Source of the DNA: CG2-30-46-19 sp034414555
Lineage (GTDB): Bacteria; Chloroflexota; Dehalococcoidia; GIF9; AB-539-J10
Direction of reading: 5' to 3'
Assembly: GCA_034414555.1 (NCBI GenBank)
Contig: DAOUMA010000020.1
Span: 100,944 to 164,943 of the forward strand
DNA: 64,000 nt
Shown one piece after another: positions 26,911 to 34,984 of this stretch (its first letter is position 1; each line of letters starts with the position of its first letter). A program made the translations under genes and the position numbers. The notes under the pieces were generated by a model. That model searched no databases. It was not told the DNA's origin and was given only the letters and a program-made list of their open reading frames with translations.

Positions 26911-28122
26911 ATGACAAAAACAATCGCTGAAATCAATGAAAAGATTCGCAAGGGGCAGGCGGTGGTGGTGACTGCTGAGGAGATAATCGAGGTTGTTGAG
27001 GAGAAAGGTGTAAAAAGAGCAGCCGAGGAAGTGGATGTGGTAACCACAGGCACCTTTGGGCCAATGTGTTCCTCCGGTGCCTTTCTCAACATTGGGCATT
27101 CTAAGCCGAGAATAAAACTTGGTGGCGGCAAGGTTTACCTTAATGATGTTCCAGTCTACACTGGACTGGCTGCTGTAGACATTTTCCTGGGGGTAACTGC
27201 CATTCCTGAAGATGATCCCAGGAATAAGTTCTATCCCGGTGAATTCAACTATGGCGGTGGTCATGTAATAGAGGAGCTGGTAGCTGGGAAGGATATAAGG
27301 CTCGTAGCCACCGCCTATGGGACAGACTGCTACCCACGGAGGAAGCTGGAAACCCTGATTAACATAAGGGACATCAACGAGGCAGTGCTGTTCAATATCA
27401 GGAATGCCTACCAGAATTACAATGTGGCAGTGAACCTCTCCGATAGGACTCTTTACACCTACATGGGGGTGCTTAAGCCAAATTTGGGAAATGCAAACTA
27501 CTCTACCGCTGGACAGCTCTCGCCACTTCTCAATGACCCTTATTATAAGACTATAGGTATAGGGACTAAGATTTTCTTGGGAGGCGGGATTGGCTACATT
27601 GCCTGGCAAGGCACACAGCACAACCCCGATGTCCTTCGTGGGCATAATGGTGTGCCCAGGCGGCCAGCGGGCACGCTGTCTGTAATCGGCGACTTGAAGC
27701 AGATGAAGCCGGAGTGGCTTCGAGGGACAAGCATGCTGGGCTACGGCTGCACTATAACAGTGGGCATCGGTGTCCCCATACCCATACTCTCCGAGGAAAT
27801 CCTTCGCTATACAGCGGTGAGGGATGCCGACATTTTGGCCCCCATCGTGGATTATTCCGAGGCTTACCCTCAGAGGAAGCCAGACATTCTGGAAGAGGTT
27901 AGCTATGCGCAGCTCAAGAGCGGGAAGATAGAAGTCCAGGGGAAGGAAGTTCCGGCCTCCTCTCTATCCAGCTATCCCAAGGCAGTGGAAATTGCCAACA
28001 TCTTAAAAGAGTGGATGCAGAAGGGAGAGTTCCTCCTCAGTGAGCCTGTGGCACCTCTGCCTGGGGTGGAATCGGGCATAACGTTCAAGAATCTTGAGGA
28101 ACGCCCAATGGGGGAGCTTTGA
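26911..28122 (+). CDS. Homocysteine biosynthesis protein (DUF39, HcyS-type)
   Basis: A 403-residue DUF39 protein of the methanogen MA1821 type, which makes homocysteine by inserting sulfide into aspartate semialdehyde. Conserved Cys-containing segments GTFGPMCSSGAFLN, GTDCYPRRK and GYGCTITVGIG are present. Start ATG has GGAGGG before it. The 3' neighbour is its usual NIL-ferredoxin partner. It lies 26 bases after the tRNA-Cys 3' end. Confidence 0.9.
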   Translation: MTKTIAEINEKIRKGQAVVVTAEEIIEVVEEKGVKRAAEEVDVVTTGTFGPMCSSGAFLNIGHSKPRIKLGGGKVYLNDVPVYTGLAAVDIFLGVTAIPEDDPRNKFYPGEFNYGGGHVIEELVAGKDIRLVATAYGTDCYPRRKLETLINIRDINEAVLFNIRNAYQNYNVAVNLSDRTLYTYMGVLKPNLGNANYSTAGQLSPLLNDPYYKTIGIGTKIFLGGGIGYIAWQGTQHNPDVLRGHNGVPRRPAGTLSVIGDLKQMKPEWLRGTSMLGYGCTITVGIGVPIPILSEEILRYTAVRDADILAPIVDYSEAYPQRKPDILEEVSYAQLKSGKIEVQGKEVPASSLSSYPKAVEIANILKEWMQKGEFLLSEPVAPLPGVESGITFKNLEERPMGEL

Positions 28123-28146
28123 TGATGCGAAGGAAAGGAGGTATCT

Positions 28147-28557
28147 ATGGCTATTTCTAAGAGAATAGTTCTTCATTTTCCCAGGAGGCTGGTGGAGCAG
28201 CCGATAATATGTCGGCTGGCTCAAGACTTCAACCTTGAGTTCAATATCCTCAAGGCCTCGGTTACCCCCAAAGAGGAGGGGCTTTTAGTCCTGGAGCTGA
28301 GTGGGGAACAGAAGGACTATGACAGAGGAATTCAGTATTTGACTGAGACCGGGGTAAGGATTCAATCCTTGAGCCAGGATGTTATCCGCGATGAAGAAAG
28401 ATGCACCCATTGCGGTGCTTGCATCACCATCTGCCCGGCGGGTGCTTTTAGCATTGAGCCCTCGACAAGGCTAGTGGACTTCTGTGATACCAAATGCATT
28501 GTTTGTGGGTTGTGCATTAGGGCCTGTCCTCTGCGGGCAATGGAGCTAAAGTTTTAG
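28147..28557 (+). CDS. NIL-domain ferredoxin (HcyF-type)
   Basis: A 136-residue protein with an N-terminal NIL domain (about 1-75) and two 4Fe-4S motifs in the C-terminal half: CTHCGACITICP and CIVCGLCIRACP. This is the known electron partner of the DUF39 protein (MA1822 type) in sulfide incorporation. GGAGG precedes the ATG, and the next gene (SufC) starts 9 bases after the stop. Confidence 0.9.
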   Translation: MAISKRIVLHFPRRLVEQPIICRLAQDFNLEFNILKASVTPKEEGLLVLELSGEQKDYDRGIQYLTETGVRIQSLSQDVIRDEERCTHCGACITICPAGAFSIEPSTRLVDFCDTKCIVCGLCIRACPLRAMELKF

Positions 28558-28566
28558 GAGGTAGAA

Positions 28567-29247
28567 ATGTTAAAGATAGAAGACCTGTGGGTTAGCACAG
28601 GTGAAAAGGAAATCCTAAAAGGGGTAGAGCTTACCATAGGAGACGAAGAGAGGCATGTTTTAATCGGCCCCAATGGCGCCGGGAAAAGTTGCCTGACAAT
28701 GACCATAATGGGTATCCCTGTCTATACAGTTGAGAAGGGGGAGATAACTTTTGATAGCAAGGATATAACCACCCTGCCTATCCACGAGAGAGCAAAGCTC
28801 GGCATAGGGATGGCATTTCAGAATCCACCAGTTATCCGGGGGGTAAAGCTCAGGGACATTATTTCACTCCACACCAAGAAAGTTGACGACGTCTTGAGTA
28901 GAGCGTATCTGAGCCAAGAATTCGGTAGTCGGGAGGTTAACCTCGGATTTTCTGGAGGCGAGAGGAGGAGGAGCGAGTTGGCTCAACTCTTTGCCATGGA
29001 ACCCAAGCTTTTACTATTGGATGAAATAGACTCGGGCGTGGACATAGAAAGCATGGAGTTGCTGGGCAAGGAGATAAACTCGTTTCTATCTGGTCGCTCT
29101 GCCCTGATAATTACTCACTTAGGCTATATCCTGAACTATGTCAGGGCAGATGAAGCGCACATCTTGCTCGATGGTAAGATAACCTTTTCTGGCAAGCCAG
29201 ACGAGGTTCTGGAAAAGGTCAAAGAAAAAGGATTCAAGGAGGTATAG
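28567..29247 (+). CDS. sufC: SufC-like ABC ATPase, copy 2
   Basis: A 226-residue ABC ATPase with Walker A GPNGAGKSC, signature FSGGERRRSE and Walker B LLLLDEIDSGVD. It pairs with the SufB gene 2 bases downstream. It differs from copy 1 in the Walker B tail (DEID instead of DEPD). It lies within the HcyS-Thi4 operon. Confidence 0.92.
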   Translation: MLKIEDLWVSTGEKEILKGVELTIGDEERHVLIGPNGAGKSCLTMTIMGIPVYTVEKGEITFDSKDITTLPIHERAKLGIGMAFQNPPVIRGVKLRDIISLHTKKVDDVLSRAYLSQEFGSREVNLGFSGGERRRSELAQLFAMEPKLLLLDEIDSGVDIESMELLGKEINSFLSGRSALIITHLGYILNYVRADEAHILLDGKITFSGKPDEVLEKVKEKGFKEV

Positions 29248-29249
29248 AT

Positions 29250-30464
29250 ATGTCTCAATGGAGAGATAAAGCCAAGAAGGTAAGGGGAAAGGCGGCGCCA
29301 TTAGGTGCAGACCTTGACCTCAGCCAATATTTCGGAGGCAAAGAATGGGAAAAGATCCCAAATCTATCCCAGCTTCCTGGTGATGCTAAAAGGACAGCCC
29401 TTTTAGCTGGCGTCAGAAGCGATGAGGCGTTTAGGTGTGGGACATACTTCCAGCTAGACCACTCGGCCATCTTCGAAAGTGTTAAGCGGGAGTTCGAGGG
29501 CAAGGTGGAGATAATGAGCACCAAGGAGGCGCTAGAAAAATACGACTGGGTAAAGGACTACTGGTGGCGGGCGGTTGCCGTGGATAGCGATAAATACACT
29601 GCTCGGGCTGAGTTGGATTTTGATAACGGCTACTTTCTTAGAGCACTTCCCGGCGCTAAAGTAACATTCCCCATGCAAGCATGCCTGTTTATGTCTCAAA
29701 ATGGCATAAGCCAGAATGTCCATAACCTGATCATCGCTGAGGAGGGCAGCGATGTCCAGATCATCACCGGCTGTACCTCCCTTGACCTTGGAAGAGGTCT
29801 GCATATCGGGATAAGTGAATTCTTCATCAAGAAAAACGCCAAGCTCACCTTTACCATGATTCATAGGTGGGCTCCCGGTGTGGATGTGAGGCCGAGGGCA
29901 GTGGCAATGGTGGAGGATAACGCAACCTTTACTAATAATTATATCTGCCTCAATCCATTAAGGACTCTGCAGCTTTATCCCACAGCATATTGTAATGGTG
30001 AGAATAGCGTGGGCAATGTTAACTCAATTCTTTTTGGCACGGGGAATTCTCAGATGGATGTTGGAGGGAGAACAATACTTAAGGGAAGGAATAGCCGGGG
30101 ACACGTGGTAGCACGCTGTGTAGCCAAGGACAAAGCAACAATATACGTCAGAGGACAAATTATCGGACAAGGCGAGGGCAGAGCTCACATAGACTGTCGT
30201 GGGCTCATTGCCGATGATGCCAACATTTATGCTATACCGATGCTGGATGCGCTGGTAAAGGGTTGCGAGCTTTCTCACGAGGCTGCAGTGGGAAAGATTA
30301 GAGAGGAAGACCTGTGGTATCTGATGTCGAGGGGGCTTGATGAGGATGAAGCAACTTCACTGATAATCAAGGGCTACCTTGACCCGGGCATCTTCGGACT
30401 CCCCAAAGAGCTAGAGGATGAGATTAAAAGGGTGACCGAGGTGGCAGCAAGAGAAGCGCTATAA
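29250..30464 (+). CDS. sufB: SufB-family scaffold protein, copy 2
   Basis: A 404-residue SufB-type scaffold, longer than copy 1. The C-terminal core has RAHIDCRGLIADDANI and LSHEAAVGKIREEDLWYLMSRGLDEDEA, which are the SufB/D landmarks. ATP-driven assembly with SufC copy 2 is expected. AAGGAGG lies directly before the start. No cysteine desulfurase is in the operon, in line with direct use of sulfide. Confidence 0.92.
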   Translation: MSQWRDKAKKVRGKAAPLGADLDLSQYFGGKEWEKIPNLSQLPGDAKRTALLAGVRSDEAFRCGTYFQLDHSAIFESVKREFEGKVEIMSTKEALEKYDWVKDYWWRAVAVDSDKYTARAELDFDNGYFLRALPGAKVTFPMQACLFMSQNGISQNVHNLIIAEEGSDVQIITGCTSLDLGRGLHIGISEFFIKKNAKLTFTMIHRWAPGVDVRPRAVAMVEDNATFTNNYICLNPLRTLQLYPTAYCNGENSVGNVNSILFGTGNSQMDVGGRTILKGRNSRGHVVARCVAKDKATIYVRGQIIGQGEGRAHIDCRGLIADDANIYAIPMLDALVKGCELSHEAAVGKIREEDLWYLMSRGLDEDEATSLIIKGYLDPGIFGLPKELEDEIKRVTEVAAREAL

Positions 30465-30479
30465 CTGAAGGGAGGGAAC

Positions 30480-31265
30480 ATGGAAATTGATGAGATAACT
30501 ATATCTAGGGCGATAACCGAAAGCTATATGAAGGACTTTCTGGAGGCGATGGAGGTGGATGTCGCTGTAGCCGGAGCAGGACCATCTGGCATGACGGCTG
30601 CTTATTATTTAGCAACAAAGGGGGTGAAAACAGCGGTATTTGAGAGGCAGCTCCGTGTTGGTGGTGGCATGCCAGGTGGGGGGATGATGATGAACCGCAT
30701 CGTGGTGCAAGAGGAGGGGAAGAGGATATTAGATGAGTTTGATGTCCAAACCAGGGAATATCAGGAAGGCTACTATATTGCCGATTCTTTAGAGACTATC
30801 TCAACTATTTGCTCCAAAACAATAAAGGCCGGGGCCAGGATATTTAATCTCATCACTGTTGAGGATGTGATGATCAGGGAGGAGGATAAGATAGCTGGTT
30901 TGGTATTAAATTGGAGTGCTGTTCCGCTGGCGGGGCTGCATGTGGACCCGTTGGCTATAAGAGCAAAGGTAGTGATCGACGCTACCGGGCATGGTAGCGA
31001 GATCTGCCATATAGTAGTGAACAAGATTGGCTCAAAATTAAGGACGCAAACAGGTGAGGTAATTGGGGAGAAACCGATGTGGGCTGAAGTGGGCGAGAGG
31101 GAGATAATAGAGAACACCAAAGAGGTGTACCCCGGCTTAATAGTTGCCGGCATGGCAGTCAATGCTGTTTTCGGGTCTCCCAGAATGGGGGCTATCTTCG
31201 GAGGCATGCTCCTCTCTGGCAAAGTAGCCGCTGAGGCAACTCTGGATATTTTATCAAGCAGATGA
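30480..31265 (+). CDS. thi4: Sulfide-dependent thiazole synthase Thi4
   Basis: A 261-residue Thi4-family protein that makes the adenylated thiazole precursor of thiamin from NAD, glycine and a sulfur source. The NAD/FAD-type AGAGPSG is at residues 31-37. The active-site segment AGLHVDPLAI has His154 where yeast Thi4 has the sacrificial Cys, so this is the archaeal type that takes sulfide from solution and is catalytic. GGAGG precedes the ATG. It ends with TGA followed in frame by a TRASH-like stretch. Confidence 0.92.
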   Translation: MEIDEITISRAITESYMKDFLEAMEVDVAVAGAGPSGMTAAYYLATKGVKTAVFERQLRVGGGMPGGGMMMNRIVVQEEGKRILDEFDVQTREYQEGYYIADSLETISTICSKTIKAGARIFNLITVEDVMIREEDKIAGLVLNWSAVPLAGLHVDPLAIRAKVVIDATGHGSEICHIVVNKIGSKLRTQTGEVIGEKPMWAEVGEREIIENTKEVYPGLIVAGMAVNAVFGSPRMGAIFGGMLLSGKVAAEATLDILSSR

Positions 31266-31395
31266 AATGAAACTATACCAGGTGGTTGCAAAAAGACTCG
31301 ATATAAGGGAAGGGTCTATTACTTCTGCTGCCTGGCTTGCAAGGAAGCTCTTGATGAGGAGCCAGAGAAGTATCTGAAGGGAAAAATAAAGGGCT
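31266..31395 (+). pseudogene. TRASH/YHS-like relic in frame after Thi4 stop
   Basis: Reading on past the TGA in the Thi4 frame gives about 50 residues with YKGRVYYFCCLACKEALDEEPEKYLKG, a clear YHS/TRASH C-terminal half with FCxxxC. No ATG, GTG or TTG lies in this frame after the stop, so it has no start of its own. It is most likely a broken metal-binding gene. A second YHS unit, also broken, lies 400 bases on. Confidence 0.6.
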
Positions 31396-31938
31396 GTGGC
31401 AAAAGTGGTGGTAGCCATGAGTGGTGGAGTGGATTCATCTGTTGCTGCCGCTCTTCTTAAAAAGAAGGGTTATGAGGTTATTGGGGTGACCATGAAAGTA
31501 TGGGATGGAAACGCTCTCCTTGAGAATGGGGCTCGCCATGCTTGCTACGGACCGGGTGAGGAAGAGGATATAGAGGATGCCCACAAGGTCGCCCAAATTT
31601 TTGGGATTTCCTTCTATATCTTTGACCTCAAGCAAGAATACAAAGTTGAGGTTCTGGATTACTTTTGCTCCGAGTATCTATTGGGGAGAACACCCGATCC
31701 TTGCATCAGATGCAATCAAATGGTTAAAATTGATGCCTTGGTTAAAAAGATTTTGGATAGCGGAATTGAGTTCGATCCCGTTTGTGGCATGAGCGTGGAT
31801 ATGGAAAGGGGGTTAAAAACTTAGTATGAAGGCAAGAGCTATTACTTTTGCTCTCCACATTGCCAGGCAGCATTTAAGAAGGAGCCTGGGGAATATGTCA
31901 CCGCGGTGAATATGCGAAGAGCATCAGGGAAAGGATAA
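31396..31938 (+). pseudogene. Chimera: MnmA N-terminal part joined to a YHS domain, with in-frame TAG
   Basis: From GTG 31396 the first ~130 residues are the PP-loop half of tRNA 2-thiouridylase MnmA: AMSGGVDSS, CYGPGEEEDIEDA and the catalytic RTPDPCIRCNQ. At SGIEFD, where MnmA would continue with an ATGHYAR motif, the sequence switches to DPVCGMSVD, the start of a YHS metal-binding domain. A TAG at 31822 interrupts it. The same frame continues YEGKSYYFCSPHCQAAF to a TAA at 31936. A deletion joined two genes, and the product then decayed. Confidence 0.75.
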
Positions 31939-31961
31939 GCTCTGTCTTTAGGTATGCCTTT

Positions 31962-32333
31962 GTGGATATGGTTAAGGAGATTGGGTCAGAGCTGCTTCTG
32001 GGACTGGTTCTGGCGGCATTGGTGGCTGCGGTTGTTCCTATAGGGAAGTTTGTCGGAAGTTATCTCAGCGGCGGATTAGGTTATCTCTTCAGCCTTGTTT
32101 TTGGGCTCCCGATGTATATCTGCTCCACAGCCAGTGTTCCCCTGGTTCATGCCTTTGTATCACAAGGGATGAACATCGGTGCTGGAATGGTGCTACTATT
32201 GGTAGGCCCGATTACTAGTTGGGGGACTATCTTAGTTCTAAGGAAGGAATTTGGCGCCAAGATTTTGCTTACCTACTTGGGGGTCATTAGCATAATGGCT
32301 TTAACCTTGGGCTGGTGCTTTTCAATGATATAG
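31962..32333 (+). pseudogene. C-terminal half of a permease (SO_0444/DUF318 type)
   Basis: 123 residues with three to four membrane segments (GLVLAALVAAVVPIG, FGLPMYICSTASVPLVHAF, MVLLLVGPITSWGTILV). The family uses this region for metal or small-molecule efflux. The frame upstream, HRGEYAKSIRERISSVFRYAF, still reads as permease linker but has no start, and is one base off the YHS frame; the two frames cross over about 31895-31905. GTG 31962 would start only the half protein. It is best seen as the tail of the gene broken in the preceding entry. Confidence 0.7.
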
Positions 32334-32370
32334 GCACAAGGAAGTGGAGAAATGGGGAATAAAGAAAATC

Positions 32371-32420
32371 ATGAAAGTTTAGTACTCGTTAAGTTATAAT
32401 TGAGTATGATGAGTACTCAT
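32371..32420 (+). promoter_or_regulatory. Promoter and palindromic operator before small Cys-rich gene
   Basis: ATGAAA (32371-32376), an 18-base spacer and a perfect TATAAT (32395-32400). A perfect 12-base palindrome, ATGAGTACTCAT (32409-32420), lies at the expected transcription start. The core AGTACTC is repeated inside the spacer (32381-32387). This looks like a two-site operator for an unknown repressor. Confidence 0.5.
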
Positions 32421-32479
32421 GATTGCGGGTGGGGCTAACCCGGCAGTTTTAAATTTCAACATGAAAGGCGGGACAAAAC

Positions 32480-32635
32480 ATGAAAATCGTAAGCCTATGC
32501 AGCAGTTGCTCACAGTGCCCGGTAGTCAGAATAACGGACACACGAGTGGAAATAGGGGAGAAGGGCAATGCCTGTGTCCTTACTAAGGAACAGTGGGAGA
32601 CTCTTAAAGACAGGATATTGAACAAAGAACTATAA
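32480..32635 (+). CDS. Small Cys-rich protein, 51 residues
   Basis: The ATG at 32480 opens MKIVSLCSSCSQCPVV: a CxxCxxC cluster at Cys7, Cys10 and Cys13, with one more Cys at 32 (GNACVL). The rest is charged and helical (TKEQWETLKDRIL). It has no signal peptide. I do not recognise a family; Cys7-10-13 with Cys32 could bind a metal or Fe-S cluster or carry sulfur. It lies between the operator above and moaD. Confidence 0.6.
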   Translation: MKIVSLCSSCSQCPVVRITDTRVEIGEKGNACVLTKEQWETLKDRILNKEL

Positions 32636-32778
32636 GGTGGCAAACTCAAAGTTGAAGCCCACGAGCCCCACCTGCTTAACAGAAGCCATGCAATATGGAT
32701 GAGATAAAAAAGGCTGCAAAACTGAAAAATGAGGTTTTGGAAAATTAAACTGCCTTCAAAACACAACGGAGGAAAGCA

Positions 32779-33081
32779 ATGAAGGTCAGCGTAAGGCCAT
32801 TTTTGTTCATTCGTGACGCCCTTGGGAACCAGCGAGAAATTGAGGTCAAGTTAAACAGCACGGCAACTATATTTGACCTGTTAACTACCTTGCGAAGGGA
32901 ATATGGGCTGCCCGATGAAATTCCTATAGGTAAAGGTGTTTTTGAATTGTTCCATGGAAACGAAGTAAGAAACATGGTGATTTTAAAAGACGGGAGGAAT
33001 ATTAGATTCCTGGAAGGCATGAAAACAAAACTCGAGGATGGAGCGGAAATAGCGCTATTTCCCCCGGTAGTCGGAGGATAG
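32779..33081 (+). CDS. moaD: MoaD/ThiS-like sulfur-carrier protein
   Basis: A 100-residue ubiquitin-fold protein ending PPVVGG. The Gly-Gly tail is adenylated and then thiocarboxylated to carry sulfur. The length and sequence fit MoaD better than ThiS. GGAGG lies before the ATG. The activating enzyme is the next gene, 14 bases on. It can serve MoaE (23557) in molybdopterin synthesis; a role in other sulfur transfers of the island is possible. Confidence 0.88.
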   Translation: MKVSVRPFLFIRDALGNQREIEVKLNSTATIFDLLTTLRREYGLPDEIPIGKGVFELFHGNEVRNMVILKDGRNIRFLEGMKTKLEDGAEIALFPPVVGG

Positions 33082-33095
33082 TTATCGAAAGCAAA

Positions 33096-33821
33096 ATGCT
33101 GACTGAGAACGAACTGAAGAGATACGAAAGACAGATAAGAATATTCGGAGCAGACGGCCAGGAGAGGCTCAAAAATGCAAAGGTCTTCGTCGCCGGGGCT
33201 GGAGGTCTCGGCTCAGCTATCTCCATATATCTTGCCGTTGCCGGCGTTGGAAGGATAAGGATAGTTGACCATGAAAAGATAGAGCTAGACAATCTGAATC
33301 GTCAGATACTGCATTGTGATGAGGACATAGGAAGGGAAAAGGCAGCATCCGCTGAAGAAAAGCTGAAAAAGATGAACCCTAGTGTTAGCCTGGAAGCCGT
33401 ATCAGAAACAATAGAGGAAAATAATGTCCTTGAACTTGTGGATGACTTTGACCTGATTGTGGATGCGATGGATAATTTTCATACCAGGTATTTGTTGAAC
33501 AGGGCTGCCATAGCGAAGAACATCCCCTTTTTTCATGGTGCGATTAATGGACTATATGGACAGGCTACCACGATAATTCCGGGCAAGACTGCATGTCTAA
33601 GGTGCATATTTCCTGAACCTCCTCCATCAATGACCTTCCCTGCGGTTGGAGCAACATGCGGTGTTATAGGGTGTATTCAAGTAACTGAGATAGTAAAATA
33701 CATTGTTAAGATGGGGAGCTCCTTGGAGAACAGGCTTTTGCTCTGGGATGGCTTGAATGCAAAGATAGACGAGATTGAGATAGAAAGAAATCCAGGCTGT
33801 GAGGATTGTGGCTGGAAATGA
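33096..33821 (+). CDS. moeB: MoeB/ThiF-family adenylyltransferase
   Basis: A 241-residue E1-like enzyme that adenylates the C-terminal Gly of MoaD/ThiS. VAGAGGLGSA is the ATP loop, DNLNRQILH and the later DAMDNFHTRYLLN are family motifs. Two CxxC pairs, ACLRC and GCEDCGWK, form the structural zinc site. Its stop overlaps the start of the cation transporter gene. Confidence 0.92.
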   Translation: MLTENELKRYERQIRIFGADGQERLKNAKVFVAGAGGLGSAISIYLAVAGVGRIRIVDHEKIELDNLNRQILHCDEDIGREKAASAEEKLKKMNPSVSLEAVSETIEENNVLELVDDFDLIVDAMDNFHTRYLLNRAAIAKNIPFFHGAINGLYGQATTIIPGKTACLRCIFPEPPPSMTFPAVGATCGVIGCIQVTEIVKYIVKMGSSLENRLLLWDGLNAKIDEIEIERNPGCEDCGWK

Positions 33822-34735
33822 GATTAGAAACACGGAAAATCAACCTTTACGATTCTAAAACCTGCACGTCGGTAGGGCTTGCCACCAATATAGTCCTGGC
33901 AATTTTCAAGTTGTTCGCTGGCATATTTGGTTTTAGTTATGCCATGATAGCTGATAGTATTCACTCCTTCTCCGATTGTGTTGCCACAGGAATTGTTTAC
34001 GCAAGCCTACGAATTGGAGAAAGACCGCCAGACGAAAGCCATCCTTACGGTCATGCCAATGCCGAGATTATTGCCGCCTTCCTGGTCGCCCTCACAATTC
34101 TCGCTGCCGGGGTCTATGTCGGTGTTTCCTCTATCAACCTCATTGCCCACAAACACTTTGCAACCCCTGCCGTGATTGCCCTGGTAGCAGCGGCCACTTC
34201 CATAGTCATAAAGGAGGCTTTGTTTCGTTACACGCTCAAGGTTGGGAGGAGGAATAATAGCCCCGCTCTTGTTGCTAATGCCGGGGACCATCGCTCAGAT
34301 GCTTACTCCTCAATTGGTGCCTTAGCCGGTATACTTGGAGCTAGGCTGGGGTTTCCATACTTAGACCCTGTAGCCGGTCTCGTTATCTCAGCTTTCATTA
34401 TCCAGATGTCCTTTTCCCTTCTCCGCCCAAATATTGGAGTCTTGATGGATGAAAGCCCAAGCTCAGCAGTCTTGGACAAGATTAAAACCACGGCTCTAGA
34501 AACTGGAGGGGTTAAGACAGTCGATAGCATCAAGGCGCACCGATTGGGTGCTAGCTTCACCGTTGATATAGAAGTAGCTGTAGATAAGAGCCTCACCGTA
34601 GAGCGAGGCCATCAGGTAGCCGAAGAGGTAAAAAGCAGGCTCTTGGGTGAAGTTGAGCATGTGCAGGATGTCATAGTTCATGTCAACCCTTATTGTCCAA
34701 AACAGCCCTCAACGAATGCTCCCGATGGCAGTTGA
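33818..34735 (+). CDS. Cation diffusion facilitator transporter
   Basis: About 305 residues from ATG 33818, which overlaps the moeB stop as ATGA. Six membrane segments and a C-terminal cytoplasmic domain (about 215-300) are seen. The transport-site ADSIHSFSDC and GDHRSDAYSS hold the Asp/His ligands of Zn2+/Fe2+/Mn2+ efflux CDF proteins. It exports divalent metal. The longer GTG start at 33806 is possible. Confidence 0.9.
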   Translation: MRLETRKINLYDSKTCTSVGLATNIVLAIFKLFAGIFGFSYAMIADSIHSFSDCVATGIVYASLRIGERPPDESHPYGHANAEIIAAFLVALTILAAGVYVGVSSINLIAHKHFATPAVIALVAAATSIVIKEALFRYTLKVGRRNNSPALVANAGDHRSDAYSSIGALAGILGARLGFPYLDPVAGLVISAFIIQMSFSLLRPNIGVLMDESPSSAVLDKIKTTALETGGVKTVDSIKAHRLGASFTVDIEVAVDKSLTVERGHQVAEEVKSRLLGEVEHVQDVIVHVNPYCPKQPSTNAPDGS

Positions 34736-34984
34736 AGCTAAAGATGCTTTAAATTTCAAAACCAAAGGAAAAAGTAAAGCATAAAGATTTGAGGCATTCG
34801 TTCTTGGGATGCATATCCGTTATCCCGAAGTTACTTATTGCCACGGATTAAAATAGTTAAATAGCAGAGCTATCTAAACTTAGCGTAACTTAATAGCCCA
34901 TCATATCATTGATAGCGGACGAGCACAGGAGGTTGAAATCAAAATCACAATGAACTAGACTGCTTCAGTTAGTGTCCAAATCAA

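Noticed and set aside
31263..31265. Thi4 TGA as a selenocysteine codon
   Set aside because: The protein ends at a natural Thi4 C terminus, no convincing SECIS hairpin follows, and the downstream part is better explained as a broken gene. Kept only as a low-weight alternative.
31822..31824. TAG in the YHS domain as pyrrolysine or programmed readthrough
   Set aside because: A frameshift and a missing MnmA C-terminal part nearby point to decay. No known Pyl context is visible.
32421..32460. TPP riboswitch near thi4 or moaD
   Set aside because: The conserved thi-box sequences are absent upstream of Thi4 and here; only a G-rich stretch is seen.
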